Origin: Penium margaritaceum
Taxonomy: Eukaryota; Streptophyta; Zygnematophyceae; Desmidiales; Peniaceae
Assembly (NCBI GenBank): GCA_023375785.1
Contig: SZWC01000037.1
Coordinates: forward strand, 455,877-516,748
DNA: 60,872 bases
Reading direction: 5' to 3'
In this document: piece after piece, positions 47,801-60,622 of the stretch
How positions within the stretch are numbered: position 1 is the stretch's first letter
Layout of the letters: every line of letters begins with the position of its first letter
Notes under the pieces: model-generated
What the model was told of the DNA's origin: nothing
The model's input: only the letters and a program-made list of their open reading frames with translations
Database searches by the model: none
Made by a program: the position numbers and the translations under genes

Positions 47801-50800
47801 ACACCGTGCTACTACTGACTGAAGGTCGTTGTACTTACTAGTTGAGAACTGATATTCCCATTGCATTGTTTCCTCCCCTGACCGTTTGTGACTCGTGTTA
47901 TGGTTGGTCAACGTTGACCACCCATATTGAAATTCTCTGGTCATGGACAGTGACATATGCCTAGTTTGGTTGTTTGGTGTGCATATTAACCAAGAGTGCC
48001 ACTACGTATTGAAGTTCTTTGTCCTTTTTAGTCAATACATAGGGTTCCCAAACCATTGTCTCTACCTCTGACCATTTGTGACTCGTGTTATGAGTCGTCA
48101 ATGTTGACCACACATAGTGGACTTCTTCGGTCATAGTCAGTGACATATGCATCCTTTGGTTGGTCACTGTGCACGCTAGCCACACGGTGCCACTACTTGT
48201 TGGAAATCTGTCTTCTTGCTAGTTGATAACTAGTGTTCCCAACCCATGGTTTCCCCCATTGACCATTTGTGACTCATGTTATGAGTTTTCAACGTTGACC
48301 ACACACTGTGAAATCCGTTTGGTTATGGTTAGTGACATATGCCTAGTTTGGTTTGTCCCTGTACATGGTTACCATGCCGTGTCACTACATATTGAAGACA
48401 TTTGTGCTTTTTAGTTAATAGCTAGTGTTTCCAAACCATTGTTTCCTCCCTTTGACTATCTGTGACTCGTGTTGTGAGTTGTCAATGCTGACCACATGAA
48501 GTGAAATTCGTTGGTCATGGTCAGTGACACATGCATTCTTTGATTGGTCACTATACATGGTAGCTACGCTGTGCCACTACATATTGAAGGTATTTGTACT
48601 TGCTACTCGATAACTAGTATTCACAAACCATTATCTTCCACCCTGACCATTTTTGACTCGTGATATGAGTTGTTGAAATTTACCACACATGGTGACATTC
48701 TTTGGTCATGGTCAGTGACATATGCATACCTTGGTTGGTCATCGTGCATGGTATCCACACCGTGCCACAAAGTTTTGTAGCTCCTTGTGCTTGCTATTTG
48801 ATACTTGGTGTTCCCAATCCATTGTTTCCCCCTCTAGCCCTTTCTGACTCGTATTATGAGTTGTCGACGTTGACCAGACAGCGGATTTCTTTGGTCAAAG
48901 GCAGTACATATGCGTACTTTGGTTGGTCATTGTGCATGGTAGCCACACCATGCTACTTGTTTCATACTGAAGGTCGTTGTACTTGCTAGTTGAGAACTGA
49001 TATTCCCATAGCATTGTTTTCTCCCCTGACCGTTTGTGACTTGTGTTATGGTTGGTCAACGTTGACCACCCACATTGAAATTCTCTGGTCATGGTAAGTG
49101 ACATATGCCTAGTTTGCATGTTTGGTGTGCATGTTAGCCACACCGTCCCACTACATATTGAAGTTATTTGTCCATTCTAGTCCATGCATAGGGTTCCCAA
49201 ACCATTGTCTCTCCCTCTGACCATTTGTGATTCGTGTTATGAGTTAATGTTGACCACGCATACTGGATTTCTTCGGTCATAGTCAGTGACGTATTCATCC
49301 TTTGGTTGGTCACTGTGCACGCTAGCGAAACCGTGCCACTACTTGTTGAAGTTCTTTGTACTTGCTAGTTGATAAGTAGTGTTCCCAACCCATTGTTTCC
49401 CCCTCTGACCGTTTGGGACTCGTGTTATGGTTGGTGAATGTTGACCACCCATATTGAAATTATCTGGTCATGGTCAGTGACATATGCCTAGTTTGATTGT
49501 TTGGTGTGCATCTTAGCCACACCGTGCCACTACGTATTGAAGTTCTTTTTCCTTTCTAGTCGATACATAGGGTTCCCAAACCATTGTCTCTCCCTCTGAC
49601 CATTTGTGACTCGTGTTATGAGTTGTCAATGTTGACCACACATAGTGGACTTCTTCAGTCATAGTCAGTGACATATGCATCCTTTGGTTGGTCACTGTCC
49701 ACGCTAGCCACACCGTGCCACTACTTGTTGAAAATATTTCTACCCGCTAGTTGATAACTAGTGTATCCAACCCATGGTTTCCCCCACTGACCATTTGTGA
49801 CTCGTGTTATGAGTTGTCAATGTTGACCACACATAGTGGACTTCTTCAGTCATAGTCAGTGACATATGCATCCTTTGGTTGGTCACTGTGCACGCTAGCC
49901 ACACCGTGCCACTACTTGTTGAAAATATTTCTACCCGCTAGTTGATAACTAGTGTATCCAACCCATGGTTTCCCCCACTGACCATTTGTGACTCGTGTGA
50001 TGAGTTTTCAACGTTGACCACACACTGTGAAATCCGTTTGGTCATGGTTAGTGACATATGCCTACTTTGGTTTGTCCCTGTACATGGTTACCACGTCGTG
50101 TCACTACATATTGAAGGTATTTGTGCTTTCTAGTTAATAGCTAGTGTTCCCAAACCATTGTTACCCCCCTTTGACTATCTGTGACTCGTGTTCTCAGTTG
50201 TCAACGCTGACGACATGAAGTGATATTCATTGGTCATGGTCAGTGACACGTGCATACTTTGATTGGTCACTATACATGGTAGCCACTCTGTGCCACTCAT
50301 ATTGAAGGTAGTTGTACTTGCTACTGGATAACTAGTATTCACAAACCATTGTCTTCCACTCTGACCATTTGTGACTCGTCTTATGAGCTGTCATTGTTTA
50401 CCACACTTACTGACATTATTTGGTCATGGTCAGTGACATATGCCTACTTTGGTTGGTCATCGTGCATGATATCCACACCGTGCCACAACTTGTTGCAGGT
50501 TTTTGTGCTTGCTAGTTGATACCTGATGTTCCCAGACCATTGTTTCCCCCTTTGACCATTTGTGATTCGTATTATGAGTTGTCAACGCTGTCCACACACA
50601 GCGGATTTCTTTGGTCAAAGGCAGTACATATGCCTACTTTGGTCGGTCATTGTGCATGGTAGGCACACCGTGCTTATACTGATTCAAGGTCGCTGTACTT
50701 GCTAGTTGGGAACTGATATTTCCAGACCATTGTTTCCCCCTCTGACCGTTTGTGACTCGTGTTATGGTTGGTGAATGTTGACCACCCATATTGAAATTCG

Positions 50801-53204
50801 TTGGTCATAGTCAGTGACATATGCCTACTTTGGTTGTTTGGTGTGCATAGTAGCCACACCGTGCCACTACGTATTGAAGTTCTTTGTCCTTTCTAGTCGA
50901 TACATAGGGTTCCCAAACCATTTTCTCTCCCTCTAACGATTTGTGACTCGTGTTATGAGTTGTCAATGTTGACCACACATAGAGGACTTCTTCGGTCCTA
51001 GTCAGTGACATATGCATCCTTTGGTTGGTCACTGTGTACGCTAGCCACACCGTGCCACTACTTGTTGAAAATCTTTCTACCCGCTAGTTGATAACTAGTG
51101 TTCCCAACCCATGGTTTGCCCCAGTGACCGTTTGTGACTCGTGTTATGAGTTTTCAACATTGACCACACACTGTAAAATCCGTTTGGTCATGGTTAGTGA
51201 CGTATGCCTACTTTGGTTTGTCCATGTACATTGTTACCACGCTGTGTCACTACATAAAGAAGGTATCTGTGCTTTCTAGTTGATAGCTAGTGTTCCCAAA
51301 CCATTATTACCCCCCTTTGACTATCTGTGACTCGTGTTGTGAGTTGTCAACGTTGACCACATGAAGTGAAATTTGTTGGTTATGGTCTGTGACACATGCA
51401 TGCTTTGATTGGTCACTATACATGGTATCCACGCTGTGCCACTACATATTGAAGGTATTTGTACTTGCTACTCGATAACTAGTATTCACAGACCATTGTC
51501 TTCCACTCTGACCATTTGTGACTGGTGTTATGAGCTGTGAAAGCTTACCACACTTAGTGACATTTTTTGGTCATGGTCAGTGACATATGCCTACTTTGGT
51601 TGGTCATCGTGCATGGTATCCACACCGTGCAACAACTTGTTGAAGGTCCTCGTGCTTGCTAGTTGATACCTGATGTTCCCATACCATTGTTTCCCCCTCT
51701 CACCATTTGTGATTCGTATTATGAGTTGTCAACGCTGTCCACACACAACGGATTTCTTTGGTCAAAGGCAGTACATATGCCTACTTTGGTCGGTTATTGT
51801 GCATGGTAGCCGCACCGTGCTTATACTGATTGAAGGTCGATGTACTTGCTAGTTGAGAACTGATTTTTCCAGACCATTGTTTCCCCCTCTGAACGTTTGT
51901 GACTCGTGTTACTGTTGGTGAATGTTGACCACCCATATTGAAATTCGTTGGTCATGGTCAGTGACATATGCCTACTTTGGTTGTTTTGTGTGCATAGGAG
52001 CTACACTGTGCCACTACATATTGAAGTTCTTTGTCCTTTCTAGTCAATAGATAGGGTTCCTAAACCATTATCTCTCCCTCGGACCATTTGTGACTCGTGT
52101 TATGAGTTGTCAATGTTGACCGCACATAGTGGACTTCTTCGGTCATAGTCAGTGACATATGCATCCTTTGGTTGGTCACTGTGCACGCTCGCCACACCGT
52201 GTCACTATTTGTTGAAAATGGTTCTACTCGCTAGTTGATAACTAGTGTTCCCAACCCATTGTTTCCCCCAATGACCATTTGTGACTCGTGTTATGAGTTC
52301 TCAACATTGACCACACACTGTGAAATCCGTTTGGTCATGGTTAGTGACATATGCCTACTTTTGTTTGTCATTGTACATGGTTACCACGCCGTGTCACTAC
52401 ATATTAAAGGTATTTGTGCTTTCTAGTTAATAGGTAGTGTTCCCAGACCATTGTTATGCCCCTTTGACTGTCTGTGACTCGTGTTGTGAGTTGTCAACGC
52501 TGACCACATGAAGTGAAATTTGTTGGTCATGGTCAGTGACATATGCATACTTTGGTTGGTCACTGTGCATTGTAGCCACGCTGTGCCACTACATATTGAA
52601 GGTATTAGTACTTGCTACTTGATAACTAGTATTCACAACCCATTGTCTTCCACTCTGACCATTTGTGACTCGTGTTATAAGCTGTCAAAGTTTACCACTC
52701 TTAGTGACATTATTTGGTCATGGTCAGTGACATATGCCTACTTTGGTTGGTCATCGTGCATGGTATCCACACTCTGCCACAACGTATTGAAGCTCGTTGT
52801 GCTTGCTATTTGATACTTGGTGTTCCCAAACCAATTTTTCCTGCTCTGACCAGTTGTGACTCAAATAATGAGTTGTCAACGTTGACCACACACGGTGGAC
52901 TTCTTTGGTTAAAGGCAGTACATATGCCTACTTTGGTCGGTCATTGTGCATTGTAGCCACACCGTGCTACTACTGACTGAAGGTCGTTGTACTTGCTATT
53001 TGGTATCTAGTATTCCCAAACCATTGTTTCCCCCTCTGAAAAATAGTGACCCATATTATGGGTTGTCAACGTTGACCACACATAGTAAAATTATTTCGTC
53101 ATGGTTAGTGGCACATGCCTAATCTGGTCGGTCATTGTGCATGGTAGCCACACCGTTCCACTACTTGTTGAGAGTCTTTGTAATTGCTAGTCAATAAATA
53201 GCAA

Positions 53205-53732
53205 AAGGTTTCTCCCTTTGACACCAGGTCGGTTTTCGTTGATTTGTTACGCATAGGTGCCTTCACTGGAATACTCCCTCCCACCCCCCTAGAGGGATGC
53301 TCTGTGGACGACCTGGAGGACAGATTTGCGACCGCATTATGACACCCCCTTACCCCCTTACGACTTAGGCTCGAAGGTAGAGTTGAGGTATCACAACACG
53401 GCCGCCCCCCCGCCCCACGTCGTGAGCCTATTCTATATTGCGCGTACGAGGATTCAAACCCAGGACGTACCGCTCCAAAATCTAACTCTGTAAGCAATAA
53501 GCCAACTCACTTGGTGTTCATATGATTTCCAAATGACATTATAAGGGTTCCTATGGGTAAAGGGCATAAAATAAGGGGGTGTAAGATTAGAGGGTAGTTT
53601 TCAACAGTATGAATGATAACAAAGCTAGTTTAATCATAAAAAATTGACGCAGACGGAATGTCAAATTTTGCAACTTTGAGCTTGAATAACCTCTCAACCA
53701 TTGCTCCGATTGACCAGCCGTAAGAAGGAAAG
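53205..53732 (-). mobile_element. Insert copy 4, with decayed A box
   Basis: Same edges and order as copies 1 and 3. The B box is intact (53461-53450) and the A box reads TTGGCTTATTGC (53505-53494), a change in its conserved AGT core. A 16-bp hairpin unique to this copy lies just beyond it at 53763-53799. Confidence 0.65.
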
Positions 53733-53762
53733 TTGACTACACACACTACAGTGACTACACAC

Positions 53763-53799
53763 AATATCATAAAAAGAGGGAAACTCTTTTTATGATATT
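53763..53799. repeat. Perfect 16-bp inverted repeat
   Basis: Left arm 53763-53778 (AATATCATAAAAAGAG), loop of five bases, right arm 53784-53799 exactly complementary. The right arm is present in insert copies 1 and 3 at the same place; the left arm is new here. Confidence 0.9.
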
Positions 53800-56700
53800 C
53801 AGTGACACAAGCATACTTTGGTTGGTCATTGTGCATGGTTGCCACACCGTGCCACCACTTATCGAAGGTCTTTGTAATTGCTAGTCAATACCGAGTATTC
53901 CCAAACCATTGTTTCTCCCTCTGCCCATTTTTTACTTTTATTATGAGTTGTGAACGTTGACCACACACACTAAACTTCTTTGGTCATGAGCAGTGATGTA
54001 TGCCTACTTGGGTAGGTCATTGTGCACGTTAGCACACCGTGCCACACCGTGCCAACACATACGAAAAATCTTTGTACTTGCTAGAAGAAACATAGTGTTT
54101 TGAAACCATGTTTTCCCCCTCTGACCCTTTCTGACTCATGTTATGGGTTGTGAACGTTGACCACCCATATTGAAATTCATTGGTCATGGTTAGTGACATA
54201 TGCCTAGTTTGGTTTGTCACTGTACGTGGTTACCACGTCGTGTCACTACGTATTGAAGGTCTTTGTGCATTCTAGTTGATAGCTAATATTCCTAAACCAT
54301 TGTTACCCCCCTCTGACTATCAGTGACTCGTGCTGGGAGTTGTCAACGCTGACCACATGAAGTGATATTCGTTGGTCATGCTCAGTGACATATGCATACT
54401 TTGGTTGGTCACTGTGCATGGTAGCCACGCTGTGCCACTACATATTGAAGGTATTTGCAATTGCTAGTTGATAACTAGTATTCAAAAACCATTATCTTCC
54501 ACCCTGACCATTTGTGACTCGTGTTATGAGTTGTCAAAGTTTACCACACTTCGTGACATTATTTGGTCATGGTCAGTGACATATGCCTACTTTGGTTGGT
54601 CATCATGCATGGTATCCACACCATGCCACAACTTGTTGAAGGTCATTGTGCTTGCTAGTTGATAACTGTTGTTCCCAGACCATTGTTTCCCCCTCTGACC
54701 ATTTGTGATTCGTATTATGAGTTGTCAACGCTGTCCGCACACAGCGGATTTCTTTGGTCAAAGGTAGTACATATGCATACATTGGTCGGTCATTGTGCAT
54801 GGTAGCCACACCGTGCTTATACTGATTGAAGGTCGCTGTACTTGCTAGTTGAGAACTGATATTCCCAGACCATTGTTTCCCCCTCTGACCGTTTGTGACT
54901 CGTGTTATTGTTGGTGAATGTTGACCACCCATATTGAAATTCGTTGGTCATGGTCAGTGACATATGCCTACTTTGGTTGTTTGGTGTGCATAGTAGCCAC
55001 ACCGTGCCACTACGTATTGAAGTTCTTTGTCCTTTCTAGTCGATACATAGGGTTCCCAAACCACTGTCTCCCCCTCTGACCATTTGTGACTCGTGTTATG
55101 AGTTGTCAAAGTTGACCACACATAGTGGAATTCTTCGGTCATAATCAGTGACATATGCATCCTTTGGTTGGTCACTGTGCACGCTAGCCACACCGTGCCA
55201 CTACTTGTTGAAAATCTTTCAACCCGCTAGTTGATGACTAGTGTTCCCAACCCATGGTTTCCCCCACTGACCATTTGCGACTCGTGTTATGAGTTTTCAA
55301 CATTGACCACACACTATGAAATCCGTTTGGTCATGGTTAGTGACATATGCCTACTTTTGTTTGTCACTGTACATGGTTACCACGCCGTGTCACTACATAT
55401 TAAAGGTATTTGTGCTTTCTAGTTGATAGCTAGTGTTCCCAAACCATTGTTACCCCCCTTTGACTGTCTGTGACTCGTGTTGTGAGTTGTCAACGCTGAC
55501 CACATGATGTGAAATTCTTTGTTCATGGTCAGTGACATATGCATACTTTGGTTGGTCACTGTGCATTGTAGCCACGCTGTGCCACTACATATTGAAGGTA
55601 TTTGTACTTGCTAGTCGATAACTAGTATTCACAAACCATTATCTTCCACCCTGACCATTTGTGACTCGTATTATGAGTTGTCAACGTTGACCACACACAG
55701 CGGATTTCTTTTGTCAAAGGCAGTACACATGCCTACTTTGGTCGGTCATTGTGCATGGTAGCCACACCGTGCTTATACTGATTGAAGGTCGCTGTACTTG
55801 CTAGTTGAGAACTGATATTCCCAGACCATTGTTTCCCCCTCTGACCGGTTGTGACTCGTGTTATTGTTGGTGAATGTTGACCACCCATATTGAAATTCGT
55901 TGGTCATGGTCAGTGACATATGCATACTTTGGTTGGTCACTGTGCATTGTAGCCACGCTGTGCCACTACATATTGAAGGTATTTGTACTTGCTAGTCGAT
56001 AACTAGTATTCACAAACCATTATCTTCCACCCTGACCATTTGTGACTCGTGTAATGAGTTGTCAAAGTTTACCCCACTTATTGACATTATTTGGTCATGG
56101 TCAGTGACATATGCCTACTTTGGTTGGTCATCATGCATGCTATCCACACCGTGCTACAATGTATTGAAGCTCCTTGTGCTTGCTATTTGATACTTGGTGT
56201 TCCCAAACTATTGTTTTCCCCTCCGACCATTTGTGACTCGTATTATGAGTTGTCAACGTTGACCACACACAGCGGATTTCTTTTGTCAAAGGCAGTACAC
56301 ATGCCTACTTTGGTCGGTCATTGTGCATGGTAGCCACACCGTGCTACTACTGAATGAAGGTCGTTGTACTTGCTATTTGAGAACTGATATTCTGATAGCA
56401 TTGTTTCCTCTCCTGACTGTTTGTGACTCGTGTTATGGTTGGTCAACGTTGACCACCCATATTGAAATTCTCTTGTCATGGTCAGTGACATATGCCTAGT
56501 TTGGTTGTTTGGTGTGCATATTAGCCAAACCGTGCCACTACGTATTTAAGTTATTTGTCCTTTCTAGTCAATACATAGGGTTCCCAACCCATATTCTCTC
56601 CCTGTGACCATTTGTGACTCGTGTTATGAATTGTCAATGTTGACCATACATAGTGGACTTCTTCGATCATAGTTAGTGACGTGTGCATCCTTTGGTTGGT

Positions 56701-58743
56701 CATTGTGCACGCTAGCCACACTGTGCCACTACTTGTTGAAAAATTTTCTACCCGCTAGTTGATAACTAGTGTTCCCAACCCATTGTTTCCCCCACTGACC
56801 ATTTGTGACTCATGTGATGAGTTTTCAACATTGGCCACACACTGTGAAATCCGTTTGGTCATGGTTTGTGACATATGCCTACTTTGGTTTGTCACTGTAC
56901 ATGGTTACCACGCTGTGTCATTACGTATCGAAGGTCTTTGTGTTTTCTTGTTGACAGCTAGTGTTCCCAAACCATTTTTAGCCCCCTCTGACCATCTGTG
57001 ACTCGTGTTGTGAGATGTAAATGTTGACCACATGAAGTGAAATTCCTTCTTCATGGTCAGTGACATATGCATTTTTTGGTTGGTCAGTGTGCATTGCAGC
57101 CACACAGTGCCACTACATATTGAAGGTATTTGTACTTGCTTGTCGATAACTAGTATTCAAAAACCATTATCTTCCACCCTGACCATTTGTGACTCGTGTT
57201 ATGAGTTGTCAAAGTATACCACACTTAGTGACATTATTTGGTCATGGTCAGTGATATATGCCTACTTTGGTTGGTCATCGTGCATGGTATCCACACCAAG
57301 CCACAACGTATTGAATCTCCTTGTGCTTGTTATTTCATACTTGGGGTTCCCAAACCATTGTTTCCCCCTCTGACCGTTTGTGACTCGTATTATGAGTTGT
57401 CAATGTTGACCACACACAGCAGATTTCTTTGGTCAAAGGCAGTACATATGCCTACTTTGGTCGGTCATTGTGCATGTGCACACCGTGCTACTACTCACTG
57501 AAGGTCGTTGTACTTGCTAGTTGAGAACTGATATACCCATAGCATTGTTTACTCCCCTGACTGTTTGTGACTCGTGTTATGGTTGGTCAACGTTGACCAC
57601 CCATATTGAAATTCTCTGGTCATGGTCAGTGACATATGCCTATTTTGGTTGTTTGGTGTGCATATTAGCCACACCGTGCCACTACGTATTGAAGTTCTTT
57701 GTCCTTTCTAGTCAATGCAGAGGGTTCCGAAACCATTGTCTCTCCCTCTGACCATTTGTGACTCGAGTTATGAGTTGTCAATGTTGACCACACATAGTGG
57801 ACTTCTTCGGTCATAGTCAGTGACACATGCATCCTTTGGTTGGTCACCGTGCACGCTAGCCACACCGTGCCACTACTTGTTCAAAATATTTCTTCTTGCT
57901 AGTTGATAACTAGTGTTCCCAACCCATGGCTTCCCCCACTGACCATTTGTGACTCGTGTTATGAGTTTTCAACGTTGACCACACATTGTGAAATCCGTTT
58001 GGTCATGGTTAGTTACATATGCCTACTTTGGTTTGTCCCTGTACATGGTTACCACGCCATGTCACTACGTATCGAAGGTCTTTGTGATTTCTAGCTGATA
58101 GCTAGTGTTCCCAAACTGGTGTTAGCCCCTTTGAATATCAGTGACTCGTGTTGTGAGTTGTCAACATTGACCACATGAAGTGAAATTCTTCGGTCATGGT
58201 CAGTGACATATGCATACTTTGGTTGGTCACTGTGCATTGTAGCCACACTGTGCCACTACATATTGAAGGTATTTGTACTTGTTAGTCAAGAACTAGTATT
58301 AAGAGACCATTATCTTCCACTCTGACCATTTGTGACTCGTGTTATGAGCTGTCAAAGTTTACCACACATGGTGACATTCTTTGGTGATGGTTAGTGACAT
58401 ATGCATACCTTGGTTGGTCATCGTGCATGGTATCCACACCGTGCCACAACCTATTGAAGGTCGTTGTGCTTGCTAGTTGATACATAGTGTTTCCAAGCAA
58501 TTGTTTCCCCCTCTCACTATTTGTGACTCGTATTATGAGTTGTCAACGTTGACCACACACTGCGGATTTCTTTGGTCAAAGGCAGTACATATGCCTAATT
58601 TTGTCGGTCATTGTGCATGGTAACCACACCGTGCTACTACTGATTGAAGGGTGTTGTACTTGCTAGTTGAGAACTGATATTCCCGGACCATTGTTTCCCC
58701 CTCTGACCGTTTGTGACTCGTGTTATGGTTGGTGAACGTTGAC

Positions 58744-59169
58744 GCATGCCCAAGCATTGCCAGGCATTGCCAGGCATTACCAAGCATTGCTCAGGCATTG
58801 CCAAGCATTTCCCAGGCATTGCTAGGCATTTCTAGGCATTGCCAGGCATTGCCCAAGCATGCCCAAGCATTGCCAGGCATTGCCCAGGCATTGCCAGGCA
58901 TTGCTTAGGCATTGCCCAAGCATTGCCAGGCATTGCTAGGCATTGTCTGGCATTGCACAGGCATTGCCAGGCATTGCGCAAGCATTGGCAAGCATTGTCT
59001 TGGCATTGCCCTGGCATTGCCTAGGCATTGCCCAGGCATTGCGCAGGCATTGCGCAGGCATTGCTGAGGCATTGCCAGGCATTGCCGGGCATTGTCAGGC
59101 ATTGCCAGGCATTGCCATGCATTGCCTAGCATTGCCCAGGCATTGCCAGGCATTGCCAGGCATTGTCAG
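58744..59169. repeat. GCATTGCC minisatellite, ~10-11 bp unit
   Basis: About 40 units of the form AGGCATTGCC, with variants AAGCATTGCC and extra C, run without break from the satellite edge. Open frames on both strands here are Met/Pro/Gln- or Ala/Leu-rich repeats of the unit and not genes. Confidence 0.95.
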
Positions 59170-59330
59170 TAAGGGTGCACACCGGATCAGACCCGCGGAT
59201 CCCAAGATGGATCCGGCCCCGATAGTACGGATCGTAGCATGGATCCGAATCTACGGATCTGAGTCCAGATCCGCGGATCCACTAAGATCCGCTGATCTTT
59301 TTGGATCCACTTGGATCCTCAGTAGGTAGA
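59170..59330 (-). mobile_element. Candidate hAT terminal end with GGATCC-rich subterminal region
   Basis: TAAGGGTGCACACCGGATC resembles the ends of plant hAT elements (TAGGG/CAGGG followed by an ACGG-like word). The next 150 bp carry about a dozen ATCCG/GGATCY motifs in both orientations. Short repeated subterminal motifs are typical hAT transposase binding sites. It lies downstream of the minus-strand hAT transposase at 59855-60622, the right place for the element's 3' end. Confidence 0.5.
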
Positions 59331-59854
59331 CATTGCAAGTTTCATGACAACAAAGAAAAGCACCAGAAAACTTGCACATTTTTCTTTTTGCACGATGTCA
59401 TTCTTGGCGGGGGGGGGGATGGGGTTCATTTCCCTTGGGGGGTCATTTCCATTAGTGTAATTCCCGTTGTCAGTGTAGCATCCTCATGATGCTGTACACA
59501 TGGCTATATCACACAGCACATGTCCGTTTACAATGTCATTTCTATGGCCTGTGCAGAGTGATGCTCATTAAACCTTGAGGCATCTATAGCACACATTTCC
59601 AGATGCTTGCATTTCATCGCACAATGTGACACCCAAACACACTAAGAACACATAATGTACACATATTGCACTTCATTCATGTTGCAATTCACCTAGTTAT
59701 TATCTAATGTAGACAGTGGATGTGTCATTCATGGGAGGAAGTCAGCTTGCATGGGATTGCAAAGTCACAAATATTGGATCACACCAGCAAAGCAACAGAG
59801 AAAAGAACAATGTTGATTCTGAGAGCTTCAATCTTGACAGAGCAATCACAAATC
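59331..59854. other. No gene seen
   Basis: Spacer between the putative hAT end and its coding region. It holds a G run near 59410 and short open frames only. Confidence 0.5.
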
Positions 59855-60622
59855 CTATGCTACTTCCATCACATCATCATCCTCATTCCCCTCCCCTCCA
59901 CCTTCTCCCTCCTCCTCCTCAGTCACAAATATGCTCAAGCCCTCCAGCTCCTCCACGGCCTCTCCAACCAGGTTGGCCGCCTTTGCTTGTCGACGCAGCT
60001 CGTTGATGCGATCCTCCTCATCAGAGTACTCCTTAGCCACCATCCCATGTCGGCTCACTGGGAAATCCAGGAATGATGGCTTTTTGATCCATGACTTCAT
60101 CGTCAGAAGATTATCCACCGTCAGATGCGTGAGGGAATGGCGGAAGTCTGTTATGACGTGCCTGCCAACTGAGAAAAGCCATTCAGAGGGGGTAGATGTA
60201 TCAGGCACCGCAAAAACATCCATGGCAGCAAGGCAGATCGTTGGAAACTTGCCTCCCTGCTTCTTGAAATGCTTCAAAATATGACACTTTAGACTTTTTT
60301 TGGGCAGCTTTGCCCACTGCTCCACCGCTCGCGCAACCTCGTGACCGTCCATGTCAGGTCGCACGCCGGCGGGAGACGTCACTGAATACAAAATAACTGA
60401 CAAGAGATCTCGGCACGAGACTCGGCGTCGCTGCCAACGAGGCAGGAGTTCCCCTGGGAGGCACGGGCGCATGGCGCGAGCGCAAGGCAGGAGCAGGTGA
60501 ACCGGAAACGGAGCGCGAGGGCGAGCTTGAGCGCGATGTCGCAGCGGCTGCGCATGTCCACTCTTGGCGGTCGGTTGCAAACTCTCTTGCTGTGCTCTTT
60601 GTGCGCGGTCATGCCATGCCAT
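59855..60622 (-). pseudogene. hAT transposase C-terminal region (dimerisation domain)
   Basis: A 255-codon frame whose residues 93-182 match the hAT C-terminal region: VARAVEQWAKLPKK, then FPTICLAAMDVFAVPDTSTP, then SEWLFSVGRHVITDFRHSLT and LTMKSWIKK. The block normally reads SER-x-F-S, and from memory of Hermes its Glu is the third catalytic residue. Here Glu147 is kept but the Arg is Trp148. Residues 183-255 form an acidic tail (E/D runs, EEEEGEGGGEGNEDDD). The N-terminal 85 residues are Arg/Pro-rich and do not look like hAT; they may be an intron or unrelated flank. The BED zinc finger and the RNase H-like core with the first two Asp are not in the window, so it is a 3' fragment or continues past the end after an intron. 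Confidence 0.8.

Larger units (their letters stand above)
24405..58743. repeat. 34-kb satellite array: ~191-bp monomers in six-monomer higher-order repeats
   Basis: Roughly 170 monomers by length. Six monomer classes recur in fixed order. Recognition words: M1 catcgtgcatggtatccaca; M2 tggtcggtcattgtgcatgg; M3 tggttgtttggtgtgcat; M4 gcatcctttggttggtcact; M5 tttgtcactgtacatggtta; M6 actagtattcacaaaccatt. A marker in M4 recurs at 28716, 29862, 31009, 32156, 33303 and 34451, then 36517, 37659, 38805 and 39951, then 43478, 44624 and 45771, then 51088 and 52235: steps of 1142-1148 bp, that is 6 x 191. Departures (1334, 382, 191 and 1528) are also close to multiples of 191. All open frames in the array (60-123 codons, both strands) repeat with this period and follow from it; I call none of them genes. 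Confidence 0.97.

Noticed and set aside
24590..58094. Dozens of similar open frames (60-123 codons, for example starting MVMVSDIC or MITSVPNP) resembling a protein family
   Set aside because: They recur at exactly 191- or 1,147-bp steps on both strands and are products of the satellite period, with frequent stops and no known domain.
24405..58743. CRISPR-like array of direct repeats
   Set aside because: Units are 191 bp with no short repeat/unique spacer alternation, and the sequence is eukaryotic.
58720..59329. Met/Pro/Gln- and Ala-rich open frames
   Set aside because: They are translations of the GCATTGCC minisatellite and are open in several frames at once.
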